DNA from: Trichomonas tenax
Lineage: Eukaryota; Parabasalia; Trichomonadida; Trichomonadidae
Direction: 5' to 3'
Assembly: GCA_023091735.1 (NCBI GenBank)
Contig: JALKBU010000422.1
Span: forward strand, 1-41,135
DNA: 41,135 nucleotides
Under the pieces are notes generated by a model. That model was not told where the DNA came from and made no database searches. It was given only the letters and a program-made list of their open reading frames with translations. Positions 31,156-41,113 of the stretch are shown here, one piece after another; position 1 is the stretch's first letter, and every line of letters starts with the position of its first letter. Position numbers and translations under genes: made by a program.

Positions 31156-31932
31156 CTAAATGGCGTGGAAGAGAGACTGAGGATCATTTAACGTTTCATT
31201 GATTAAATCTAAAAGCTTAAGGGCATCTTTTGAATCAGGTATCTCAACCTGCGTCGTCATTTGTTTCTGTTTTTTTATGTTTTGGACATATTTTTGAGGC
31301 TTAGCTTTGACATTTTCGTAATATGACTCCATTATTTGGTTTATAAGCTCAAAGTTGTACTTTTTCGATATAATTTGGTACCTATATCTGCACTGGACGT
31401 CTGTTCTCCCCGCAACGTCATTGGATATTTTTGTCCATGATTTATCTCCATATTTGTTAACGGCATTGATCAGCTTTATATCCTCCAACTGGTTCCATAG
31501 CGTCTTGTTTATCAGCGGGTTAAGGGATCTCGCCCACCTTTGCGAGCATTGGCAGCGATTTCTTCCATTCCCCACAAAAGACGATATTTTGGTCCAATCT
31601 GACGGCCCATATTTATGCACTCCAGCAATTAACCTCTGATCTTCGTACTGCGACCACGATTTGGACTTCTTTGACATATTATTATCGTTATCTTGCTGAC
31701 AATGGATTGGCTCATCTGATACATTCATGAATACCATCAGCTTGTCGACAGCCTCCGTATTCCCGCATGTTAGCATCGCCTGTTGCCTCGCGAGTTGATA
31801 TGAAATTACTTTAGCTATGAAGTTAAATAAAATCATCTTCATCGGCTGCAAATACTCCGGTTTGACGTTGGACAGCAGTTGTTCATAAACAATGCCGTAA
31901 GATTCGGTGTTAAACTCGTTCATTTGCATCAT
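31156..31932 (-). CDS. R2R3 Myb DNA-binding protein
   Basis: The protein has 258 residues. An N-terminal helical region of ~70 residues precedes two Myb repeats at about 91-138 and 143-190. The first repeat has the three regularly spaced Trps (W93, W113, W133). The second has W146 and W166, with Tyr in place of the third Trp. In trichomonads, small two-repeat Myb proteins of this type are known promoter-binding factors; one binds the initiator and others regulate iron-responsive adhesion genes. Which promoter this one binds is unknown. Two in-frame ATGs start the ORF side by side, and no initiator is visible before them. Confidence 0.88.
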   Translation of the reverse strand: MMQMNEFNTESYGIVYEQLLSNVKPEYLQPMKMILFNFIAKVISYQLARQQAMLTCGNTEAVDKLMVFMNVSDEPIHCQQDNDNNMSKKSKSWSQYEDQRLIAGVHKYGPSDWTKISSFVGNGRNRCQCSQRWARSLNPLINKTLWNQLEDIKLINAVNKYGDKSWTKISNDVAGRTDVQCRYRYQIISKKYNFELINQIMESYYENVKAKPQKYVQNIKKQKQMTTQVEIPDSKDALKLLDLINETLNDPQSLFHAI

Positions 31933-33594
31933 TTTTTTTTAATTTAAAAATTATTTTTTTTTTGAAAAAAAATTGTAATTTGTTTATATATCCTCATCAA
32001 GATGCCAAAAATAGTAAAATTGATATTCACAATTCAATTTTGAAGTTAAAATTTGAATGTTGAATATTGTGTATTAAAACACAGTTCTTCATAGCAAAAT
32101 TAAGTTTGTTTCATTTAAATATATCGGCGCGTGTAAACTAAAGAAAACAAAATTAACCTTTGAAATTTTGAGGGACTATAATTTTCAGAATAATTCAATT
32201 TCATTTTTTGGTGATTTTTCGTTTTGAGGATATTTCCCTTTATATTAATATGTATAGATAACAAAAATGAGATTAAGAGTGTTTTTGTAAAAATATTAAA
32301 ATTAAACATATTTTGGCCCCTAAAATATAACTCTTTACTGATTTTTTGTTTTAATTCAAAAATTGTGCAAAAAAAATTTTAAAATTGTCAATTTTTTTTT
32401 TCCTATTTTTTTTCGATATTGATCAAAGAATCAAACAAAATTGTATTACTCGACGAATATAACAAAATCCGAAATATAATTATTATTTTATCATTGTTAT
32501 TTGATCATTTCCATCAAATTGCTTTAAAAATGTATTATTAGAAGACAGTTCTGTCCGGCTGTGAGTGCACTTGAATAGCTTAAGCTTGATTGACCAAGAA
32601 TATAACCAAAAATGGAAGGCAAATTCAAAATAAATTCACACTTTACAAATCATTTCAATTTTAAAAATTTAATATATCATTGCTAACACAATTTCAGTCA
32701 TATACAGACGATAAATGTCAAAAAATTGATACAAAAAGTGTCTAACTGTTTGGTCGGGTAACTAAAGGCATCTGTATATATCTCACATATGTATGACATT
32801 TTAAATTCACCAATTTTGGTCGCTAAATCCCAAAAAATGGAAAAATGTCTCAAAACATCCAAATAACACTCGATATTCAAATCATTTTCTCTTGGCTTTT
32901 GAATTGGTTGACAACAGTTTTGAATTTTTCGTTTTTTCGTTTAGTGGAGTGTTTTTGCACTCGCTTTCGTTTATAATTTTATTCATTCAACAACTTTCTC
33001 TAAAAGACTGTTGTGCTCTGAAATTATCATTAAATCCTATTTATTTCGCTGTTGCTTTGACTGTGGATAACATTAAAACATCTTAATTCATGTTATAAAT
33101 CTTCAATATCAATGTTAAGCATCGTTTGAAGATCACTGCCATTGAACCTGATTTGCTTAACCATAGAAAGGTTATGCACGAGTCTGTGATGAGTTTAAAC
33201 ATGTTTTTATTTTCATGTTTTTTTGTTATCTCTCTTTTCTGATTGATATTAACTCCTATTGACATAATAAAAATTTAAAACAGTAAAAATTATAGATATC
33301 CCGCATTGTTTCAAGGTCCATTTAATGATAATAATTTTTCATAATTTATTAATGGCAATGACAATATATTACTTTGAGATTCACATCATAAAGAGAAATT
33401 TATTGTTTATATACATATTCTTTGAATGAATTTATAAAAATGAACAAAATCAATAACATTAATTCCCAAATAATAATGATTTTGAACCTCATTTCTTTAT
33501 ATTGAATATACCTATCCAAGTGTGTTAATAACAAAGTTGCAAAATCAACATTTTAGTTATCAAGATAAACAAACAATAATTATTTTAGAATTTT
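31933..33594. other. Non-coding interval
   Basis: About 1.66 kb, extremely AT-rich, with many A and T runs and only short chance ORFs on both strands. The 16-mer AATTTTGGTCGCTAAA occurs at 32812-32827 and again at 13516-13531. No RNA gene was recognised. Confidence 0.5.
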
Positions 33595-35058
33595 TCATGA
33601 ATTAGAAAGTTCTTCTGGATATTCATAGGCTTTTGAAAGATTATCAGCTAATTCACTTAATTCAGTCCATTCATTTGTGTCAACATTGTCAACGACTTCA
33701 TCAACATTTGCTGCAATTGAATTTGCCATTTCTGGATTTGCTGCATTAATTTCTTCCATTCTTGGTCTTATATCGAATAAGAATCTCATGCATTGCTTGC
33801 AGAAGAATTTGCTTGCTTGAGAAAGATTATCAACGACAGCACTAATTGCTCCAGAACTAACATAAATCAGTTTATCATTTGATGTTTGTTTTATCATTTC
33901 GAATAATAAATCTCCTGCAAGAATTTTTGTGTCTAAATCAGTGTTTTCGATGACTTTAATAATCAATTGGCACATAGACTGAACATCGATGTTTTCCAGT
34001 GTTTTGTCAACTCTAAGTTTGTTGAGAATCAAAGTTAAACCCGAAAACAAAAGTTCTTCATCACTTGATTCCATTATTCTATCATAAGGGTATTTATATG
34101 GGATTTGTGAAGAAATTTCATGCTGTAATCTTGTTGTTGAGTCATCATTTTCATTCTCGTCATATTCTAAAAGAGAAGTTGAGATAATATCGAATTTTAA
34201 TTTATCAATTTTACCATTTGAAATTATTTGCGGCAAAATGTTGTAAAGTTGATGCATGCTGTATATATGGATTGCTTCTGGATGTTCATCAACTACATTA
34301 CTGAAAACACTCAAAAAATGTTCAACAATTAATTCAACTTCGAAAAAGTTTTGTGTTGCAAGTTTTTCGAATAAATTTAAGATACTTTCTAATGTCTCAG
34401 TATCGTATTTCGTCTGTGCATTGAATTTGTTGTTTAATAAATTGATTATATTGAAAATTAAAATATTATCTGAAGCAAGAAGCTCAAAAGGGAATTCACA
34501 TAGGATTTTAAACATTTCTTGAACAATGTCATCGCGCAAATAAGTAATAAAAGCCTGATTATTCGAAGCATGTCTTAATATCGATAAAATCATTGCATAT
34601 CTTTGAACATATGGTATTTCCATGTTCTCTGTTTTGTCATCAACAACAAGCATCAGTGATTGGATGCAGTAATCTGGTTCTTCATTAAATTCTGTGATAA
34701 ATTGTTCTGAAATGTGATTATTTTTAGTAACATATGTATTGAGAAGTCTCAAAATCGTAGCTGTCATCTCATATGCTCCTTTTTCGATGTAAATTTGAAT
34801 CATAAACGAAATTTTATGAATTAAATTTTGTGAATTTTCAATATCTATGTGAAGCAACGCTTTATTTGGTATACGAAGCATCATGTCGATCATTGTTTCG
34901 CATAATTCGTTCAAATGCTCAAAATCATCAATTGGAAGTGCAAGAAAGTCATTAATCATCGAAGTGAACACAGAATACTCCTCCGCATAACCGTTTTCTC
35001 CCCATGGCTCAAATTTTTGAGTTTTGATTTTCTCTTTTTGTTGATCTTTGTATTCCAT
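33595..35058 (-). CDS. Armadillo/HEAT-like helical repeat protein
   Basis: I start it at the ATG at 35058 (487 residues) because an initiator sits just upstream and inside the longer frame that begins at 35103. The protein is almost wholly helical with Leu/Ile-rich repeats (for example LCETMIDMMLRIPN, YAMILSILRHASNN, LCQLIIKVIENTD). It has an acidic C-terminus. This is the pattern of armadillo/HEAT scaffolds that bind other proteins. I cannot name a family. A trichomonad expansion of armadillo-type proteins is plausible but not shown. Confidence 0.6.
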   Translation of the reverse strand: MEYKDQQKEKIKTQKFEPWGENGYAEEYSVFTSMINDFLALPIDDFEHLNELCETMIDMMLRIPNKALLHIDIENSQNLIHKISFMIQIYIEKGAYEMTATILRLLNTYVTKNNHISEQFITEFNEEPDYCIQSLMLVVDDKTENMEIPYVQRYAMILSILRHASNNQAFITYLRDDIVQEMFKILCEFPFELLASDNILIFNIINLLNNKFNAQTKYDTETLESILNLFEKLATQNFFEVELIVEHFLSVFSNVVDEHPEAIHIYSMHQLYNILPQIISNGKIDKLKFDIISTSLLEYDENENDDSTTRLQHEISSQIPYKYPYDRIMESSDEELLFSGLTLILNKLRVDKTLENIDVQSMCQLIIKVIENTDLDTKILAGDLLFEMIKQTSNDKLIYVSSGAISAVVDNLSQASKFFCKQCMRFLFDIRPRMEEINAANPEMANSIAANVDEVVDNVDTNEWTELSELADNLSKAYEYPEELSNS

Positions 35059-35067
35059 AAATTTCAA

Positions 35068-35073
35068 ATGTGA
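35068..35073 (-). promoter_or_regulatory. Initiator (Inr) that sets the armadillo-like gene start
   Basis: On the minus strand this reads TCACAT, fitting TCAYWW, 9 bp upstream of the ATG at 35058. It overlaps the start of the longer open frame, so transcripts starting here could not include the ATG at 35103. Confidence 0.55.
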
Positions 35074-35524
35074 CATGAGGAAGTTCACTTTGAAAAGTGT
35101 CATATTTTTAAAAATTTCTTCCTTTTTTGTTTTGGGTGCAATTTATAAAGTTTTGAGACTTCACAAACGATTTTTCTGTTTCTTTTCTTTATGCTGATGC
35201 AGTTCTAAAAGATAATTCAATTAAATATTTTGATTCAAAAATATTTTTTCAATTACCAAAGATTTATCTTCTGAATCCATCACACACAGATAAATCAGTC
35301 ATCTAAATCTCACTTTTAAAATAATTATTCGATTTTTTTAAAAATCCAAAATTTATTTGTTTGAAGTAAATGGTATTTGGTTTTGTTAAATTCAATGGCA
35401 TATTTATGATTTCGAAGTGTTTCGTTCTCACATATATAACAGGAGGCATAAAATGCATGGTTGTGTTTGAGAAAAAAGGAGAGAAATTGACATGAAATAA
35501 AGAAAAAACTTTTATTTATTTTTT

Positions 35525-38143
35525 TCAGTTTCCTGAGTTACCCCTAACTTTGTTTAACAGATTCACAACTTCATTAAGTTCGTTTGCTTCATTCGTGAGT
35601 TCAGATGAAACTCCTCCAGAGAACAAAGAAGCAGAAATGTCGTTGAGCATTGTATCGAAATTATAGCTCTGGACATCGACATCTTGCTTCGCCTGTTCGA
35701 GTTTCTCCTTCTTCTTCTTGAGGATGTCCTCGAGCTTGTTCTTGCAGAGAGGGCAGAATCCGGAGTCATCCTTGCACCACGGATGGAAGGAGTGTCCGCA
35801 CAAGAAGTGGACGGCCTGTGCATGGTCATTATCGCTAATCTGGCCATTGCACGATGAGCATGTTTTAGTTCCACTGATAACATAATTCATTGTCAGCAAT
35901 TTCTCTGCCTCGTGGCGATCAGCGGCGGCTCGCTCGAGAGACTTGTTCTTCCTCTCATTGGCCTCGCGAAGCTTCGCCTGCTCGTTACTGAAGACCGTCT
36001 TAACGAGCTTCGAAACAGCAGCGAAAGAGTGCTTTCCATGTGTTCTCAAGACAGTGAGAATCGTGAGGAATGGAATAGTTCCTGTCTCCATCAGTTTGTC
36101 GAGGAACTCTGAAAGCGTTTCCTCGTCGCAGTTGCTGTCTGCGAGAGTGATAAGTCCATCACTCCAAAGCTTCGGCATTTCTTGACCGTATTTCTCGCAG
36201 ATCGCCAATACATCCTTCGGCGGCGCTGCGTGGAGAAGGAATGGATAAAGCTTAAGCTCTTCGTACTGATGTGGCAATCCCTCTTTGTGTCCGAACGCGT
36301 TGAGATAAATGATGACCTGCTCGCGTGAGTATCTCGCTTGTGGGTCGTTGAGGAGTTCGTCGATTTCTGGAGAGTTCGTTCTCAGAGCGAGCTCGATCAA
36401 TGTGTTCCAGCACTGCTCGTTGAGAGTGACGTTTGGATTCGTCTTGAGGGAATACAAGAACTTGAAGTGCTCTTCTGGGCTCTTCACGAAGATTGGCGAC
36501 AAAGCAGCTGGATCGACTTTTGTTGCTGTTTCGTCGTTAGCGAACTTCACACCCTTCGTGCAGCAGTCTGTTGCGAACTGGATGAAGTCCTTCCTTCCGT
36601 CTGGATACTTAGAAATGATTTCTGTGCCGTATTCCTGAAGCTTCGGCTGAACTTCTTCTCCAGGAAGTGTCTTGATGTAGTCGAGCATTTCCTTGTACTC
36701 TTGGCGCTCGTAGAGGAGAGAGATATATAGTGAATGCTTGTTGTATGCTTTAGCGAGCTCCTTCGCCAACTGCTGATATCCATTTCTCTTCAAAACGTCG
36801 ACAGCTGTTTCAACATCGAAACTCTTTTCGTCGCTGTTAGCTTTCTTGATCAAAGACTGTACAAACTCGTTCAGCTCGCTTCCCGCTTTGACTTTCGTGT
36901 AGCAGTTGAACAAAAGCGTTGTGTGCTGCTTCGACTTGAGATCGTTAGGGATCGCTTGAAGGTACTTCGCGAGATGATTCGCATGGTGTGGATCAACGAA
37001 TTTAGCGATGACATATGATGGCTCAGTGAATCTAACTGTTGCTATGTACTCGTCGATGGCCTTCTCGTATTCCTGGTGATCAAAGAGATAATCACCGTAT
37101 TCACGATGCGTTTGTGCGATTGATGCTTCTCCGAGATTGAAATCTTTCGCCATGTTGATTGCCTTCTCGAATCTCTTTCTCTTTAAGACGACGCTGACCT
37201 TCTCCATCGGCTGAAGTTCTCTGTACATTGAAATCATCTTCTTCTGCCTGATAATCATCGCTCCCCAAAGACGAGAAACAGAATCTGCGTTTTTGCCGTA
37301 ATCTCTCGCGAAACACTTGATGTTGTACGTGAGGTCAAACACGCAGAAGGAGTCTCCAATGGAGTTGTTGATTCCTAAGTAAATATATGATCCTAATGGT
37401 CCAAACATCGAGATTTCGTGTTCAGTTGTAATTGTGCGTGTTGTCTTCGCATTTGTTTCGGTGGAGATGAGAGTGATCGTTTTATCCTGAAGAACGTGAA
37501 GTTTCTTGTTTTCTGACATGAATGCGAATTTTGGTTTTACTCCTTTGTCTAATATCTTAACTGGCGCTGCTTTTGCGGAAAGGTTGTAAGAATACACTGA
37601 ATTTTCTGTTGTATAGTAAACAAAACCTGAATCTGTTAAAATTAGATTCGTAATTTTTTCTTCTTGATTAATTTTCTGTGGCTTTGACTTCGCTGTGAAC
37701 GGACTTGTGTAAATATATATATCGTTCTGGCATGTGAAGCCAATATACTTCAATTCAGGAGATATCGTGATATTTGCGCCTTGAACAACAGGATTGTACT
37801 TATTTGGCGGTGAAAATGTAATTGATTCAAAATTTTGCGAGAAATTCTCGAAGTCAGAGTCTTTTAAGTTCAAGATTGAAATTGAATTATCCGCTGGACG
37901 AGCGCAGATTATGTCTCCAGTCTTATCATTGACCTGGAAAGTCGTTGCTGCGTCCGCCATCACGATTTTATCGCTCTTTTTTGTCTCTTCGGACCCGATT
38001 TTATGAATAACATTTCGATTTTCGTCGAATCCGTAAAGAAACTTCTTCGCGGCGACAACGTAGATGAGATCAATGCCGAGCTCTAATTTTTTCTCATCAA
38101 CAAAAAAATTGTCGCCTGTTGAATCGATGTTATCAATTTGCAT
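35525..38143 (-). CDS. VPS11: VPS11, core subunit of CORVET/HOPS
   Basis: The protein has 872 residues. The N-terminal ~300 residues are beta-propeller-like. Then comes an alpha-solenoid with clathrin-repeat character (for example EYGDYLFDHQEYEKAIDEYI). Near the C-terminus a basic/acidic linker (LERAAADRHEAEKLL) leads to a RING-H2 finger at about 760-800 (CSSCNGQISDN, then FLCGHSFHPWCKDDSG and CPLCKN). This order and the linker just before the RING are characteristic of VPS11, a core subunit shared by the CORVET and HOPS tethers on endosomes. The C-terminal two thirds use many more G/C-ending codons than the N-terminal third or the neighbouring armadillo-like gene. Confidence 0.82.
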   Translation of the reverse strand: MQIDNIDSTGDNFFVDEKKLELGIDLIYVVAAKKFLYGFDENRNVIHKIGSEETKKSDKIVMADAATTFQVNDKTGDIICARPADNSISILNLKDSDFENFSQNFESITFSPPNKYNPVVQGANITISPELKYIGFTCQNDIYIYTSPFTAKSKPQKINQEEKITNLILTDSGFVYYTTENSVYSYNLSAKAAPVKILDKGVKPKFAFMSENKKLHVLQDKTITLISTETNAKTTRTITTEHEISMFGPLGSYIYLGINNSIGDSFCVFDLTYNIKCFARDYGKNADSVSRLWGAMIIRQKKMISMYRELQPMEKVSVVLKRKRFEKAINMAKDFNLGEASIAQTHREYGDYLFDHQEYEKAIDEYIATVRFTEPSYVIAKFVDPHHANHLAKYLQAIPNDLKSKQHTTLLFNCYTKVKAGSELNEFVQSLIKKANSDEKSFDVETAVDVLKRNGYQQLAKELAKAYNKHSLYISLLYERQEYKEMLDYIKTLPGEEVQPKLQEYGTEIISKYPDGRKDFIQFATDCCTKGVKFANDETATKVDPAALSPIFVKSPEEHFKFLYSLKTNPNVTLNEQCWNTLIELALRTNSPEIDELLNDPQARYSREQVIIYLNAFGHKEGLPHQYEELKLYPFLLHAAPPKDVLAICEKYGQEMPKLWSDGLITLADSNCDEETLSEFLDKLMETGTIPFLTILTVLRTHGKHSFAAVSKLVKTVFSNEQAKLREANERKNKSLERAAADRHEAEKLLTMNYVISGTKTCSSCNGQISDNDHAQAVHFLCGHSFHPWCKDDSGFCPLCKNKLEDILKKKKEKLEQAKQDVDVQSYNFDTMLNDISASLFSGGVSSELTNEANELNEVVNLLNKVRGNSGN

Positions 38144-38256
38144 TTATTTTTTTTTTTGACAAAACCGCTGAAATTCTTCATTTTAGTTGTATTTAGACTA
38201 TATTCTAACACAATTTCACTTTTTGCAATATATTTCTTGCTTAAAATCCTTTAATT

Positions 38257-38302
38257 TTTTTTTTCTCGTTTACTCTTTTGAGTTTTGCGATTTTTAACGA
38301 GT
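38257..38302. repeat. Terminal inverted repeat, left end of a ~1.02-kb element
   Basis: These 46 bp are an exact reverse complement of 39233-39278. Weaker matching continues inward on both sides to about 38375 and 39160, including the shared AAACATTTACGTGC (38332-38345 and 39192-39205). The interior (~38303-39222) has no ORF of note. No target-site duplication was seen. Confidence 0.85.
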
Positions 38303-39230
38303 GACCCCTATAGATCAGATCAGATCTGATAAAACATTTACGTGCCTTTCTGTGGTTCTGTTTACAGTGGTATCAATAATATCTCTGCAAACAAAGACCA
38401 AGCCGCTAATCCAATATGATTTTGCTTAAACAAACACTATCTTGTATTGGAAGATGATGGAAACTCTTCTCATATCTATTGTAGGTATAACTGCATGTTA
38501 ATAATATAGATATAGCCTATATTAAATCGCAGAATTTATAAATATATTAACAAAATCAATTATAATTAATACATTCATAAACAGTGTGATTATAGATTAT
38601 TATTTTAAGAAGATGAGACTCTGTTTTTGTATTTTTAAAAAAGCAGTAATTTAACTTATTTAGTATTTCCATTTATTTTAATAAGAAATTGGTGCTTTTC
38701 AGGGGTGCTGAGTATGTTTATAGCATTTGCTTTTCTATTTAACTTGAGGATCTCCGTGCCTCCATGAGATTTCAGCGAATTTCTACATGTAAAATAACGA
38801 AAGTCACTATTTTCGACACTTATTATCTAATATTTGTCATGTAAAGTTGAAAATTTGATATGTAATGTTACCAATGAGCAAATTTTATGTGAACTTGAGG
38901 TAGCATAACTTTATGTATGCTCGATGTATGAGCAAAGGAATGCCGTTTGACTCCTGCGCGAAGCGTATTTTTTCTTTTCTATTTTTTGATTTTTCTAGGG
39001 GAACTCTTGCAAAAATAAGCGAGCGAACTCTATAATAGTGAGATGTATTTGTTATAATCATCAAAGAGATTCATAACAGAAGCCCATTAATGATTTGTAA
39101 TGAGTTTCTGTTTGTAATCATATCATGATTAAGTAATACCTTGCTAAGATCATGAAACAGATTGCACCACTAGAATCAGAATCCCCAAAAAGCACGTAAA
39201 TGTTTCATCAGATTCGTCCAGGAATGGGGG

Positions 39231-40153
39231 TTACTCGTTAAAAATCGCAAAACTCAAAAGAGTAAACGAGAAAAAAAAGTGGAGCCCTTTTCGATTATCT
39301 AAAACAATGATAAATTGGACGAATTCGCTATATTCATGACTGTCATCCTCCATGGAGTTGATGGTGATCTTTCCGTCTGGCGGCTGATATAAGTACTTGT
39401 CCTTTGAAAATTTTGAAAAGATTTTAACCTTAAAGTAATGAATGTTCTTTGAAAGATATAAAAATAAAGAATCTGCTGGGTTTGACTGACCACCACCTGC
39501 ATCAAGTGGCTCTGGATGGTCAGCGTCCACAGCTAATTGTAAAAATCCGGGTGTTCCAGGGAAATATCGTATGCTTCTAAATATGCGCAAAATCTTTCGC
39601 TAAAAATTGAACTGGCGTCTTGCCTAGGGTCTACGGACCTTACTGCTCGACTGTACGGGAATGGAAATGCAAAAAAAAAAAACATTTTCAAAAAAATCTC
39701 CTCCCATGTGAATTTCAAATGTTTACTGTGAGTCGCATCGACGACTAAATTCAATGGAGTAAATAACAAATTTTGAAAACTTGTTATTTTTTTCTTATTA
39801 TTATTTTCTTTGTTATCTCTTTCTTCACAGTCTTCTGCTCCCATCATATCGTCCGTTACCCTGACCTTCTTCGGTGGGTTGAAGAACATAAGATACGAGC
39901 CTATGAGTGCAGCTGTGGAAATTATTCTTTGGAAGGGGTCTCATTTAAATGATGGGATTCTCTCGAAGCACTTCTTCAACTGATCGAATGACTTCTTGTA
40001 GAGAATTCCTAGGCTTGAGACTACAACAACTGTCAGGTATGTTTGCTTCTTGAGAACCTGGCTGACTTTGAAGCCAAGGTCCTCATACTTCCAGATTAAC
40101 AGTCTGACACTCCTCCCAATTGAGTTAGGGAGGATCTCCAATGGACCCTGCAT
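39231..40153 (-). pseudogene. Unrecognised broken gene next to the ~1-kb element
   Basis: From the ATG at 40153 (first residues MQGPLEILPNS), one frame runs to a TGA at 39941-39943, then continues in the same frame to about 39560. It then shifts frame and runs on to 39231. Joined in order, the reading holds a basic stretch, a hydrophobic segment (near FQRIISTAALIGSYLMFF), an acidic stretch and a long, partly aromatic C-terminal region. I recognise no family. An initiator lies just upstream, and only one stop and one frameshift are present, so inactivation looks recent. It could belong to a repeated trichomonad family or to a mobile element. The longer upstream frame begins at 40234. Confidence 0.5.
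39233..39278. repeat. Terminal inverted repeat, right end of the ~1.02-kb element
   Basis: Exact reverse-complement partner of 38257-38302. It overlaps the 3' end of the broken minus-strand gene at 39231-40153. Reading each arm in its own orientation, both encode the same short end (F-N-E-stop), with TAA here and TGA in the left arm. Confidence 0.85.
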
Positions 40154-40163
40154 TATATATATC

Positions 40164-40169
40164 TTGTGA
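40164..40169 (-). promoter_or_regulatory. Initiator (Inr) of the broken gene
   Basis: On the minus strand this reads TCACAA, fitting TCAYWW, 10 bp before the ATG at 40153. This supports 40153 rather than 40234 as the original start. Confidence 0.5.
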
Positions 40170-40501
40170 TAAAAAAATCTCAATTTTTCATTCTCAAAAG
40201 ATGTCATTAATCTGACAAGTAAACATTTTGTCAAGTGTATATTTCTTCTTTATGAAACCCACTGACTGAAGAATCAGGATTCAATCTATTTAAAAATTGC
40301 ACGAGCGTTGGTTAAACGTCTTAATGGCCTGATTAAATTGACAATTTTAATATATTAATATACATTAAAGACTCATTTGATAAAAATATATGTTATATAC
40401 ATATGAAAAAGATATTCTTTTGAGATATATCGGATATTGTAGTTAGCGCTTCCTATTAAAGCAATTTTCCACAAAAATATCGAACTGAATTTTGAAATGA
40501 A

Positions 40502-40830
40502 TCCGATAATATTCCTATTTTGCACCATGAGATAAATTGCAAACTAAAATATAGCATATAGCTATATTAACAAACTCTCTAAATTCATTACTAAATTAAA
40601 ATATTTATTTAAATTTCAAACTGAAACCCATAGCATCAATTTTATTACTAATCATTGGTATAACAATTTTTGATATAGTATTGATATCTTACAAACATGC
40701 TAAATTCATTTTATTAACAATCTATTAAATCTAATTTCTAAATTAATTTAGCCGACAATATGACTTTTTTGCATCATAAAATATATTTCAAACTAGAATG
40801 TAGTATATTGTATCATTAATAAAACCTCGT
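40502..40830. repeat. Decayed AT-rich repeats
   Basis: The stretch beginning CCGATAATATTCCTATTTTG near 40503 recurs in changed form near 40752 (about three in four bases the same over ~70 bp). A shorter copy of the CAAACTRRAA part lies near 40617. Spacing is irregular. This is old, diverged repeat DNA. Confidence 0.5.
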
Positions 40831-40860
40831 AATTATCATTTTAACTAAAATATTGAATCA

Positions 40861-41017
40861 AAATTCGGCAACATTTTTCCTTCTGCGGTGTAGTCCCGCG
40901 ACCTTCATAACTTTTTATCTGATCAATATTTTTTCGATTTGAAAGTACTTTCATGTACATATTGATAGTTGTCTATCCAGTGGTACAAGTGGCACAGTCT
41001 ATATATCCATCAAAACA
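40861..41017. repeat. Right arm of the long inverted repeat
   Basis: Reverse complement of positions 1-157 (about 8 mismatches). Here the conserved ATG (minus strand, 40906-40908) opens a frame that stops after about 19 codons, so it is not a gene in this copy. Confidence 0.9.
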
Positions 41018-41066
41018 TTGATTGCATTTCAAATCGTCCAAAAATATACGATTTCCAGCATAAATG

Positions 41067-41113
41067 TATGCGCTACTATGCAGCGCTGAGGAAAGATGGT
41101 GTCTCAGCGCATA
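41067..41113. repeat. Nested hairpins beyond the right arm
   Basis: GCGCTGAG at 41083-41090 pairs with CTCAGCGC at 41103-41110. TATGCGCT at 41067-41074 pairs with AGCGCATA at 41106-41113. The two stems are mutually exclusive. They lie about 50 bp outside the repeat arm. Confidence 0.5.

Larger units (their letters stand above)
38257..39278. mobile_element. Candidate MITE-like element (~1.02 kb)
   Basis: A segment bounded by 46-bp perfect terminal inverted repeats, with inner matching to about 125 bp and no coding sequence between. This is the structure of a non-autonomous DNA transposon. It also contains the 12-bp palindrome ATCAGATCTGAT at 38319-38330. Missing target-site duplications and the overlap with a gene end leave a simple inverted duplication as the alternative. 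Confidence 0.45.

Noticed and set aside
32683..32698. GCTAACACAATTTCAG, resembling a trichomonad intron 3' end
   Set aside because: No GTATGT donor upstream within a plausible distance and no coding sequence around it.
1..41017. A giant Maverick-like transposon bounded by the 157-bp inverted repeats
   Set aside because: The interior carries ordinary eukaryotic housekeeping genes and no polymerase, integrase, ATPase or capsid gene.
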